Of a DNA stretch of 37,221 nucleotides, positions 26,144 to 33,103 are shown one piece after another. The position numbers and the translations under genes were made by a program. How positions within the stretch are numbered: position 1 is the first letter of the stretch; each line of letters begins with the position of its first letter. The notes beneath the pieces were generated by a model, which was not told the DNA's origin, ran no database searches, and worked only from the letters and a program-made list of their open reading frames with translations. The stretch covers positions 1 to 37,221 of the forward strand of contig CBFGXP010000009.1 of the NCBI GenBank assembly GCA_965652775.1, in the 5' to 3' direction. Origin of the DNA: VBAS01 sp965652775 (GTDB lineage: Bacteria; Bacteroidota; Bacteroidia; Chitinophagales; Chitinophagaceae).

Positions 26144-27397
26144 CTAATTTTTTATAACGAGTTCCTGCATGGTCCCATAATTCTCATAGCTGGATGTGAC
26201 CACTTTATCGCCTGCTTTTAATCCCTGCAACACCTGGTAGTAATCCGGGCTTTGCATACCAAGCTGTATATCTACTTTATATGCTGTTTTTCCATCCTCC
26301 GCTACTTTAAATATCCAGTTACCACCCGTTTGTTGATAGAATCCACCTTTGGGAAGAAGCAATGCAGTGATTTCATCGCTTAATGCAAGTCCAATCTGGA
26401 GGGTCTGCCCACGCCGAATGCCCTGGGGAACTTCTCCTTCAAATTCCATATCAACCTGGAAACGGCCATTGGTTACCTGTGTATAAATTTTTGTGATCTT
26501 CAGCTTATAACTTTTGTTGGCAAAGGTGAAATCTCCTATCAACCCGGTATAGATGCGGGAAATATAATGTTCATCAATATCCACTCTTACTTTAAAGCCG
26601 CTAAGGATATCAAGCTGTCCCAATCTTTCACCCTTATTTTTTGATTGTCCTATTTCTGCATCAAGTGAAGTAAGTTGTCCATCAACCGGAGCCCTTACAA
26701 TGAGGTCACCAACTTTTTTCTGCATTACATTGAGTGCTTCCTGTGATCCCCGGTAAGATTGTTGCGCCTGTCTCAATTGCTGGTTCCCGGAAGTCGAATC
26801 CTGTTTCATGATCTGTTCTGAAAGGCGCTTCTTCTCTAAGAGATAATAATAGTTATTCTCAGATTGTTTGAATTCCTGTCCGCCAATCACTTTCTGATCA
26901 TAAAGGCTTTTATTGAGCTTATAAATTCTTTCTGCTTCTTTTAGCTGGCTATTTACATCAGTCAATTGGTTCATACGATTGACTGTGTTTTGTTGTGCCT
27001 GGTTTTGAGAGATCTGCATTTGCGTAAGAAGATTATAAACCGAAGTTTGCTGCTGAACCAGGCTCAATTGCAGATCAGTATTTGACAACCGAAGGATCGG
27101 TTGATCTTTCTTCATGATAGCACCATCTTCCACATATCTTTCTTCCACCCTGCCACCTTCCAGGGCATCAAGATAGATCGTGGTAATTGGTAACACAACG
27201 CCGTTAACAGGAATAAATTCTTTGAAAGGACCTGATTTGATCTCGCTGATAGTTATTCTTTCTGCTTCTACATTAAGCCGGCTCTTGCCGGAAGTCAGGT
27301 AATAACTTGCACCGATCAAAACAAGAATGCCGACAATACCTGCGATGGTCAATATACGCTTGCGGCTCCATTTCTTTTTTGCGATAACTCTATCCAC
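26144..27397 (-). CDS. HlyD/MacA-type periplasmic adaptor (membrane fusion protein)
   Basis: The 417-aa adaptor starts at GTG (27397); no usable in-frame ATG lies near, and GTG gives the expected short basic N-terminus before the single membrane anchor (ILTIAGIVGILVLIGASYYL). A first half-lipoyl segment (VNGVVLPITTIYLDALEGG) leads into a long Gln-rich coiled-coil hairpin (about residues 105-225). The second lipoyl half (VGDLIVRAPVDGQLTSL) and beta-barrel domains follow. Such adaptors link inner-membrane MacB-type permeases to a TolC-like outer-membrane channel; no TolC gene is in this window. It heads the locus, next to the divergent two-component genes. Confidence 0.94.
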   Translation of the reverse strand: MDRVIAKKKWSRKRILTIAGIVGILVLIGASYYLTSGKSRLNVEAERITISEIKSGPFKEFIPVNGVVLPITTIYLDALEGGRVEERYVEDGAIMKKDQPILRLSNTDLQLSLVQQQTSVYNLLTQMQISQNQAQQNTVNRMNQLTDVNSQLKEAERIYKLNKSLYDQKVIGGQEFKQSENNYYYLLEKKRLSEQIMKQDSTSGNQQLRQAQQSYRGSQEALNVMQKKVGDLIVRAPVDGQLTSLDAEIGQSKNKGERLGQLDILSGFKVRVDIDEHYISRIYTGLIGDFTFANKSYKLKITKIYTQVTNGRFQVDMEFEGEVPQGIRRGQTLQIGLALSDEITALLLPKGGFYQQTGGNWIFKVAEDGKTAYKVDIQLGMQSPDYYQVLQGLKAGDKVVTSSYENYGTMQELVIKN

Positions 27398-27435
27398 GAT
27401 TATAAATGGTTTTTAAAAGTCCGATTTGTTAAAAT

Positions 27436-27479
27436 AAGCTGCTTCAACCTTACGACTGCATTGAAGATTGAAGCAGCTT
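27436..27479. promoter_or_regulatory. Perfect 12-bp inverted repeat, 20-nt loop
   Basis: AAGCTGCTTCAA (27436-27447) is matched by TTGAAGCAGCTT (27468-27479). The half-site centres are 32 bp apart, close to three helical turns, and an extra TTGAAG (27461-27466) lies next to the right half. It is 39-82 nt upstream of the adaptor start. It may be a binding site for the adjacent NtrC-type regulator, or a hairpin in the adaptor leader. No T-run follows on either strand, so a terminator is unlikely. Confidence 0.55.
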
Positions 27480-27652
27480 TGTTGACATACACATGAGAAA
27501 CTGGTTTTCATTATGGGAACAATATGCCAGTTTATAACGGATGTGATTTACAAAAGGTTACAAGAGCTCAATCTACGAAAGTGTTCGTTAGCGATACAAC
27601 AACTGTCCGGTTTTGATACACCCGGGTAAATCAATTATTACTAAAAAATTAA

Positions 27653-27683
27653 TTGCCATGACTTTGTAATTATGGTATAATTG
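27653..27683 (+). promoter_or_regulatory. Candidate Bacteroidota-type promoter for the regulator gene
   Basis: TTG at 27653-27655, then a 20-nt spacer, then TATAATTG (27676-27683), one mismatch from the TAnnTTTG -7 element used by the Bacteroidota primary sigma factor. It would start transcription about 40 nt before the response regulator ATG (27730). Confidence 0.4.
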
Positions 27684-27729
27684 CAGAGTTGTTAAAACAT
27701 AAATTGAAATTTTCTGCAGAAATTATTAG

Positions 27730-29088
27730 ATGATTTTAAAGAATGCGTCCATATTAGTTGTAGATGATGACCCCGATGTGCTGACCGCAGTAAGGTTATT
27801 GCTAAAAACAGAAGTGAAAGAAGTAATAACTGAAAAAAACCCGGAAAACCTTCGCTGGCATTTGAATAAAGATCATTTTGACATGATCTTATTGGATATG
27901 AATTTCACAAGTTCGATCCATACGGGCAACGAAGGCCTGTTTTGGCTAAAAGAGATCAAAAAGTCCAAAGCTGATTCTGCGGTGATCATGATCACAGCTT
28001 ATGGAGATATTGACCTTGCTGTTCGTTCTTTAAAAGAAGGAGCCGCGGATTTTGTCGTCAAGCCATGGCACAATGAAAAACTTATTTCTATCATTAAAGA
28101 TGCGCTCAAAAGAAAAGAAACCAAAACAACCCTCACTCCCGGCTTGCATTCAGATTCCATCATCGGGAAAGAACTGATTGGCGAGTCAGAAGTAATGCAG
28201 CAAATCTTTCATAAGGTTGAAAAGATAGCACCTACTGATGCAAATATTTTGATCCTGGGAGAAAATGGAACGGGCAAGGACCTTGTTGCAAAAGCAATTC
28301 ACCAACAATCGTTGCGGGCTGATAAACCATATGTAAAAGTGGATGTAGGAGCTTTGACAGAATCGTTATTTGAAAGTGAATTGTTTGGTCATAAACGAGG
28401 CGCTTTTACAGATGCAAGGGAAGACAGGATAGGAAGATTTGAAACGGCAAATGGGGGAACGCTTTTTCTTGATGAGATCGGGAATATCTCTTTGCAACAA
28501 CAAGCCAAACTTTTGAATGTATTACAAAACCGCCAGATTATCAGGCTGGGCAGCAATGAACCGATTGCAGTTGATATCCGTTTGATCTGTGCTACCAATG
28601 TTTCACTCAGTGAACTGGCAAATGAAAACCGGTTCCGGAAAGATCTTATATACCGTATCAATACAGTCGAGATCGTGATGCCCCCGCTTCGTAAAAGGGG
28701 AAGTGATATTTTATTGCTTGCAAAACATTTTTGCAAATTGTATTGTAATAAGTACATAAAACCGGAATTGGAGTTTGATCATAAAGCAACAGAAAAATTA
28801 CTAAGCTATCATTACCCGGGAAATGTAAGAGAGCTTCAATACACAATAGAAAGAGCTGTGATCATGGCAGATGAAGATGTATTGCAGGCAAATGACCTGA
28901 TCTTTTCACCAATAGAATCCATTGGATCGCCTGAAAATGAACCGGAGGAAATGAAATTAAGCACGATCGAAAAAAATACTATTTTAAAAGTGATCGAGAA
29001 AAACAATGGCAATATTACCAAAGCCGCCAAAGAATTAGGATTAACAAGAACTGCATTGTACCGGAGGTTGAGTAAGTATGATATTTAA
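27730..29088 (+). CDS. NtrC-family sigma-54-dependent response regulator
   Basis: The 452-aa protein has three domains. The receiver (about 1-125) has the acidic pair near D12-D13, phospho-acceptor D56 in ILLDMN, and the conserved Lys in VVKPWH. The AAA+ domain has Walker A GENGTGKD (about 177-184), a sigma-54 contact loop reading GAFTDA (about 224-229, canonical GAFTGA), Walker B GGTLFLDEIG, and FRKDLIYRIN with the Arg-finger region. A C-terminal Fis-type helix-turn-helix follows (NITKAAKELGLTRTALYRRL). It should activate sigma-54 promoters on phosphorylation by the kinase encoded next. It is divergent from the transporter locus, so that locus is the likely target (inference). Its last codons lie in a 14-bp duplication flanking repeat element B. 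Confidence 0.95.
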   Translation: MILKNASILVVDDDPDVLTAVRLLLKTEVKEVITEKNPENLRWHLNKDHFDMILLDMNFTSSIHTGNEGLFWLKEIKKSKADSAVIMITAYGDIDLAVRSLKEGAADFVVKPWHNEKLISIIKDALKRKETKTTLTPGLHSDSIIGKELIGESEVMQQIFHKVEKIAPTDANILILGENGTGKDLVAKAIHQQSLRADKPYVKVDVGALTESLFESELFGHKRGAFTDAREDRIGRFETANGGTLFLDEIGNISLQQQAKLLNVLQNRQIIRLGSNEPIAVDIRLICATNVSLSELANENRFRKDLIYRINTVEIVMPPLRKRGSDILLLAKHFCKLYCNKYIKPELEFDHKATEKLLSYHYPGNVRELQYTIERAVIMADEDVLQANDLIFSPIESIGSPENEPEEMKLSTIEKNTILKVIEKNNGNITKAAKELGLTRTALYRRLSKYDI

Positions 29089-29089
29089 A
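29076..29089. repeat. Left copy of 14-bp target-site duplication
   Basis: GTATGATATTTAAA, identical to 29263-29276. This copy contains the response regulator's final codons and its TAA stop. The copy pair exactly brackets element B. Confidence 0.88.
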
Positions 29090-29262
29090 TCCCCTGTCCC
29101 CCTAAAGGGGGAACTCAGGTGGAACAGTACATTCGATTTTAATAGTTCTTTATTTGAGTTTATATGTTTTATACAATTGAGAAATTTTCGCGGCATAGGA
29201 TTTATACAGTAATTAATATAAGATTAAATCAAAGTACCCCTTTTAGGGGGACAGGGGGTGGG
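29090..29262 (+). mobile_element. Palindrome-bounded repeat element B (MITE-like, 173 bp) with 14-bp target duplication
   Basis: The element is bounded by a 5' arm CCCCTGTCCCCCTAAAGGGG (29091-29110) and a 3' arm whose reverse complement begins with the same 16 bases, CCCCTGTCCCCCTAAA. The interior is AT-rich and encodes nothing. It is flanked by perfect copies of GTATGATATTTAAA. Removing the element and one copy restores a junction where the regulator stop overlaps the kinase start by 11 nt (ATGATATTTAA). It shares its 5' arm, the 13-mer AATAGTTCTTTAT (29141-29153) and its 3' end with element A, in the same orientation relative to transcription. No transposase is present, so it would need help in trans. 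The family is not one I can name. Confidence 0.85.
29253..29258 (+). promoter_or_regulatory. Possible ribosome binding site supplied by repeat element B
   Basis: AGGGGG from the 3' arm of element B, then TGGGGT, then the kinase ATG (29265). The 6-nt spacing nearly equals the 7-nt spacing in element A. The site lies within the inverted arm, so pairing with the 5' arm or within the arm palindrome could hide it. Confidence 0.35.
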
Positions 29263-29276
29263 GTATGATATTTAAA
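29263..29276. repeat. Right copy of 14-bp target-site duplication
   Basis: GTATGATATTTAAA, identical to 29076-29089. This copy supplies the histidine kinase ATG (29265) and its codons 2-4. Confidence 0.88.
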
Positions 29277-30608
29277 CAATTTGAATGGAGAATTTTAATA
29301 CGGATAGTGTTCTTATTTATTACACTTAGTGCCGCATCCTTTCTTTTATTAAGAGAACTATACGTTTACCTATTATTGGTTGTTCCTGTTATCATTTACC
29401 AGGTTGTTGACTTTTATCGCTTTCATAAGAAAGCTCATGATGAGTTGAACCAGTTTGTGGAATCAGTGCATTACCGTGATTTCTCAAGAAGCTTTGATGT
29501 GAAACATGCGCCGGTTGAGATACAACCACTTCGCCAGGGGTTTAATGAGATCAATACAACGTTTAAAGTGATCAGTAAGGAAAAAGAAACACAATATCAA
29601 TACCTGCAAAAGATCCTTGAGCTTGTTGATACAGGTATCCTGTCTTATGAAGAAGAAACCGGGAAGATCGTTTGGATGAATGAATCACTGAAAAATATGA
29701 TGCAGCTCCCTTATCTTAAAACGATTCATTCGCTTTCAAAAAGGGATGATGTGTTGTACCAGCAAATCATTTCTTTAAAGCCAGGTGATGGCAGAATTGC
29801 AACTGCACATTTGGAAACTTCGTCTTTCAAAATCTTATTATCTGCGACGGCTTTTCAAACTGAAGGCAAAATTTATAAGCTGATCGCTTTTCAGAATGTA
29901 AATGAGGCATTGGATGAAACAGAATCGAAAGCATGGCAAAAACTGCTTAGTGTTTTGACGCATGAGATCATGAATTCGGTAGCTCCTATTTCATCACTGG
30001 CAGATACATTAAAACACAGGCTACAACAATCAGTAGCGGTGTTGAGCAATGAATCCGGTTCAGTAGACGATCTGGAATTAGGTATTGAAACTATTAAAAG
30101 AAGAAGCGAAGGTCTTTTAAAGTTTGCGGAAACTTATCGCAACCTGAATAAGATCACGACGCTGAATCTGAAAAAAGTTTTTGTAAGAGATCTTTTCGAA
30201 AACTTATTGCAACTGATGCAGCCCACCCTGGAACAAAAGAATATTGAAATAGAAACGATCCTGAAGGACCCAGATCTTTCATTAGAGGCGGATACAAATC
30301 TGCTTGAACAAGTGCTGATCAATCTTGTGGTGAATGCCATTGAAGCAGTAAAAGAAAAACAACATCCCCGGATAATTTTGTCTGCTTATTTAAATACCAA
30401 CCGAAAAACTGTTATAAGAGTTGCTGATAATGGCAATGGAATGCCTGCTGAAATCATAGAAAAAATCTTTATCCCGTTCTTTAGTACGAAAAAAAGCGGA
30501 AGTGGTATAGGTCTTAGTCTTTGTAAACAAATTATGATGTTGCACAAAGGAAATATACAAGTGCAATCGGTAGAAGGCGAGGGAACAGCCTTTCTGTTAC
30601 AATTCTAA
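29265..30608 (+). CDS. Membrane-bound sensor histidine kinase
   Basis: The 447-aa kinase has two N-terminal helices (about residues 10-30 and 33-50) with almost no periplasmic loop, so it probably senses a membrane or cytoplasmic signal. A PAS-like region follows (about 105-215, VDTGILSYEEETGKIVWMN). The phosphoacceptor is H233 in THEIMNS. The ATPase domain has the N-box EQVLINLVVNAIEAV (about 347), G1 VADNGNGMP (about 386), and F/G2 FFSTKKSGSGIGLSL. These are complete HisKA/HATPase_c features. It is the cognate partner of the upstream NtrC-type regulator. Originally the two genes appear to have overlapped by 11 nt; element B now separates them by 176 nt. The 3' end converges on the PRC-barrel gene with a 28-nt gap and no clear terminator. 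Confidence 0.95.
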   Translation: MIFKQFEWRILIRIVFLFITLSAASFLLLRELYVYLLLVVPVIIYQVVDFYRFHKKAHDELNQFVESVHYRDFSRSFDVKHAPVEIQPLRQGFNEINTTFKVISKEKETQYQYLQKILELVDTGILSYEEETGKIVWMNESLKNMMQLPYLKTIHSLSKRDDVLYQQIISLKPGDGRIATAHLETSSFKILLSATAFQTEGKIYKLIAFQNVNEALDETESKAWQKLLSVLTHEIMNSVAPISSLADTLKHRLQQSVAVLSNESGSVDDLELGIETIKRRSEGLLKFAETYRNLNKITTLNLKKVFVRDLFENLLQLMQPTLEQKNIEIETILKDPDLSLEADTNLLEQVLINLVVNAIEAVKEKQHPRIILSAYLNTNRKTVIRVADNGNGMPAEIIEKIFIPFFSTKKSGSGIGLSLCKQIMMLHKGNIQVQSVEGEGTAFLLQF

Positions 30609-30636
30609 TTTTATTTTATCTGCTGGAAAGCGAACT

Positions 30637-31371
30637 TCAGGCTTTGTCATCATTATATCGTCTTTGACGATAGAGATCTCTTCTGTTTTTTGATAGTTCT
30701 GCTCTTGTTGCTTCATTAATTTCACGGTCTGTTTCTATAATACCTCCCTCACTTCTACGCTCCCAAAGCCTTAGGCCACGCTCATATTCAGATTCATTGG
30801 TTTTTTTGAGATCAGCGTCATTTAGCCGATTCTTATAAAGATTATCCAGGTTATAGTGTTCATGTGTATAAAAATCTGGATGTATCTCATCCGATACCTT
30901 TGTAACCTTCGATTTTTTATTTTCTTTTTCCAGTTTTCTCCCCGCATCTTTTAGATCGGAATCGTTGGATGCAACTGCATAGGCTGTTGCCTCCATGTCC
31001 CTTCCGAGCGTGGACGAAATTCTCCTTTCTACGTCTACAGTCAGGTGATTTCTATCATATTCCGGTAACCTGCTCAATTGCTCTATAGCAATATTCGGAA
31101 TTAAAACGTCATCATCTTTTGGATCAAGCTCCGCCAGCCCGATAGGTACCAAAATTTTTCTTGGCAATAATTTCAATTCATTTTCTTCAAGGTCAACCAG
31201 AAGGTATCTGACTTTTTTGTCCAGGACATCGAAAATTAATTCTTCAACAACGCCCAATTTCTGACCCGTAAAATATTTTACATCCCAACCACGGATGTCG
31301 GGCTCACCTTTTACAATTTCATAATCTGAACGGTCAAGTTCCTGGAGGCGTTTTTGAGTTGTATTGCTCAT
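30637..31371 (-). CDS. PRC-barrel domain protein
   Basis: The 244-aa soluble protein has an N-terminal PRC-barrel-like domain (about residues 20-95: IRGWDVKYFTGQKLGVVEEL, then DVLDKKVRYLLVDLEEN). It then has a long, highly charged Lys/Glu/Asp/Arg-rich C-terminal half (about 110-244) without a recognised domain. No signal peptide or membrane segment is seen. PRC-barrel proteins of this size occur widely in Bacteroidota and are often considered stress-associated, but the molecular role is unknown. It follows the small membrane protein at 31419-31619 after 47 nt, and the two probably form a small operon. It is convergent with the kinase gene. Confidence 0.85.
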   Translation of the reverse strand: MSNTTQKRLQELDRSDYEIVKGEPDIRGWDVKYFTGQKLGVVEELIFDVLDKKVRYLLVDLEENELKLLPRKILVPIGLAELDPKDDDVLIPNIAIEQLSRLPEYDRNHLTVDVERRISSTLGRDMEATAYAVASNDSDLKDAGRKLEKENKKSKVTKVSDEIHPDFYTHEHYNLDNLYKNRLNDADLKKTNESEYERGLRLWERRSEGGIIETDREINEATRAELSKNRRDLYRQRRYNDDKA

Positions 31372-31418
31372 ATAAATATTATTTGTAAATCAAATGGATT
31401 AATTCAAAAAATTCTTAA

Positions 31419-31619
31419 TTAACACATTGCATCGTATAATGCTTGTTTCTCTTTAAGCTGAAAGAAAGATGTTTTAGCAGGTTGATTGGAAGTTTTGTTC
31501 CGTTCCTCCTGGTTTTTTATCATTACATAAGCCACTATGCCCCCCAGTATCAACAATAAGACCACGATCCACACCCAGGTAGCGCTACTTCTTTTCTTCT
31601 GAACATGTATTTCAGCCAT
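31419..31619 (-). CDS. Small single-pass membrane protein, unknown function
   Basis: The 66-aa product has a basic N-terminus (AEIHVQKKRSS), one strong membrane helix (TWVWIVVLLLILGGIVAYVMI) and a short polar tail ending in DAMC. The positive N-terminus suggests the tail faces the periplasm. No family is recognised. It is upstream of the PRC-barrel gene on the same strand. Coding is supported by the helix, the charge pattern and the ATG placement, but not by homology I can recall. Confidence 0.65.
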   Translation of the reverse strand: MAEIHVQKKRSSATWVWIVVLLLILGGIVAYVMIKNQEERNKTSNQPAKTSFFQLKEKQALYDAMC

Positions 31620-31937
31620 AATTTAATTTTTTTAGATTAAGAGTTGATCTTTGCTTTACACCTAACATAAAGCATGCCTGTGTTAAACATCCGGATTATC
31701 TGGGAATTGTGGGCCATTTGGATGCGTTAAAACTTGAGACAATGTTGTAATGATCATAATTATGTGGAAGAAATACCATAAAATATAAGACGGCTGGAAA
31801 AAGTTTTTATCTACCGCAGAGCCGGCTTAAACTGCCTCCGCGTCTGATGTTTCCATATAGGAAATCAGAAAATCATCCAGCCAAATTATTGTGATGTTTC
31901 CAGTGAAAAAATTCAGGGGCCTGGGAAAATTAAATTT
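31620..31937. other. 318-bp intergenic region without a gene
   Basis: This lies between the end of the cbb3 operon and the small membrane protein, both on the minus strand, so it should hold the operon's terminator and the next promoter. I see no strong GC-rich hairpin followed by T residues and no convincing promoter. It contains an 11-bp direct repeat (TGATGTTTCCA at 31845-31855 and 31892-31902). No RNA gene is recognised. Confidence 0.6.
31845..31902. repeat. 11-bp direct repeat pair
   Basis: TGATGTTTCCA occurs at 31845-31855 and 31892-31902, with starts 47 bp apart, downstream of the cbb3 operon. This may be chance or a pair of protein-binding sites. Confidence 0.3.
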
Positions 31938-32654
31938 CTAGTGACACTCAATTATTTGAGTTTGGCGTTCACTATTAATTTCGGGACTAATAAAAGGGAT
32001 TCCAAGATTCATTCCACGAAGGATAAGCAACACAGCCATACAGAAGAGCAAGGCCGGCACTATACTGTGTAATTTTTGCCGTAGTGAATGATTCAAATAA
32101 TTTCCCATGAATACTACTGTAAACATCATCGGAAAAGTTCCCAATCCAAAAAACAGCATGAACAGTCCTCCATTTAAAGGACTGGCGGAAATAACGGAAG
32201 ATGTCAACCCAAGATAAACAAGCCCACAGGGAAGAAAACCATTCAAAATACCAATAAAAAATAATGAACTGAGTCTTTTTGATTGAAATAGGATCCCAAG
32301 TCGCTGTCTTAAAAAATTGAATGGCTTACTAAAAGAATTTGTCAAAGACAAATGAAACCATTTCTTTGGAAAAAGCAGGTATATAAGAATGAGAACGCCA
32401 AGTACTATTGATAAAACGCTTTGCCATCTTGCGGCAATTACAAAATTTCCAAGGGTACCAAATATCATTCCCAATAAAGAATACGATAAAATCCGCCCGG
32501 TATTATAAATCGACCCCCCACTTACTCTTGCAAAATTGTTTTTATATGGCACCGGTAATGACAATGCAAGTGGTCCGCACATACCAATGCAGTGAAGGCT
32601 TCCGGCTAATCCCATTAGAAATCCTGGTACAATCAATTCGGTGCTGACTGACAT
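31938..32654 (-). CDS. TauE/SafE-family membrane protein of the cbb3 operon
   Basis: A 238-aa polytopic membrane protein (about six helices) with the N-terminal motif GLAGSLHCIGMCGPLALSLP, which has the His-Cys...Met-Cys-Gly-Pro signature of the TauE/SafE (UreH-like) proteins that commonly close cbb3 oxidase operons in Bacteroidota. The Cys/His/Met cluster would suit copper handling during oxidase assembly, but this is inference. Its ATG directly follows the fixH stop with no intervening base, indicating coupled translation. It is the last gene of the operon in this window. Confidence 0.85.
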   Translation of the reverse strand: MSVSTELIVPGFLMGLAGSLHCIGMCGPLALSLPVPYKNNFARVSGGSIYNTGRILSYSLLGMIFGTLGNFVIAARWQSVLSIVLGVLILIYLLFPKKWFHLSLTNSFSKPFNFLRQRLGILFQSKRLSSLFFIGILNGFLPCGLVYLGLTSSVISASPLNGGLFMLFFGLGTFPMMFTVVFMGNYLNHSLRQKLHSIVPALLFCMAVLLILRGMNLGIPFISPEINSERQTQIIECH

Positions 32655-33092
32655 TTAAAAAAATAATTTCTTTTCAAAATAATATTTAACGCCATCAACT
32701 TCCCATGACAATTTTAATTCATACATTCCTTTCATGGCGGCAGGCAAAACTTGTCTGAATTCATTTTCACTTATGTTCATTGATTTTCTGAAATCTCTTT
32801 TTGCGTCTGCAGGATAATAGAGATAAAAATCTATTTCTTTCTTCTTATCCTTCATTTCAGCCGGAAATCCAATTTTCAATTCAGCAACTGTGTGGCTAAT
32901 AGTAAGTGGCGTGGAAAGCCTCGCCGTATTGGCAGATTGATCAATTATACTCTGGTATTTTAATTCCTGTTCATAATAATCATTTGTCACCAGGTCAAAT
33001 TTTTGGCTTGTTGCTTTATACACCAGGAAGGCGATTCCTGCTACAAAGAACAAATAACCAAAACTGATCAAATAGCCCCATGATAATTTCAT
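32655..33092 (-). CDS. fixH: FixH/CcoH family protein
   Basis: The 145-aa protein has one N-terminal membrane helix (YLISFGYLFFVAGIAFLVYKA) followed by the FixH hallmark region with NDYYEQELKYQ, then a periplasmic beta-rich domain. FixH/CcoH is needed for assembly or stability of the cbb3 oxidase in Proteobacteria (established). It sits between ccoG (11-nt gap) and the TauE/SafE gene (0-nt gap) in the usual order. Confidence 0.9.
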   Translation of the reverse strand: MKLSWGYLISFGYLFFVAGIAFLVYKATSQKFDLVTNDYYEQELKYQSIIDQSANTARLSTPLTISHTVAELKIGFPAEMKDKKKEIDFYLYYPADAKRDFRKSMNISENEFRQVLPAAMKGMYELKLSWEVDGVKYYFEKKLFF

Positions 33093-33103
33093 AAATTAAT
33101 TTT

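Larger units (their letters stand above)
27398..27729. other. 332-bp divergent intergenic control region
   Basis: The region lies between the adaptor (minus) and the response regulator (plus) and must carry promoters in both directions. It holds a perfect 12-bp inverted repeat (27436-27479) on the adaptor side and a Bacteroidota-type promoter candidate on the regulator side (27653-27683). I see no open reading frame, RNA gene or classical terminator in it, and no good sigma-54 promoter. Confidence 0.7.

Noticed and set aside
27514..27529. Possible sigma-54 promoter on the minus strand (TGGCAT, five bases, TCCCA)
   Set aside because: The -24 half is good, but the -12 half lacks the essential GC; the match is too weak to call.
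24952..29262. CRISPR-like reading of the repeated CCCCCTAAAGGGGG units
   Set aside because: Only four copies in two inverted pairs 4 kb apart, no regular spacers and no cas genes; mobile-element ends fit better.
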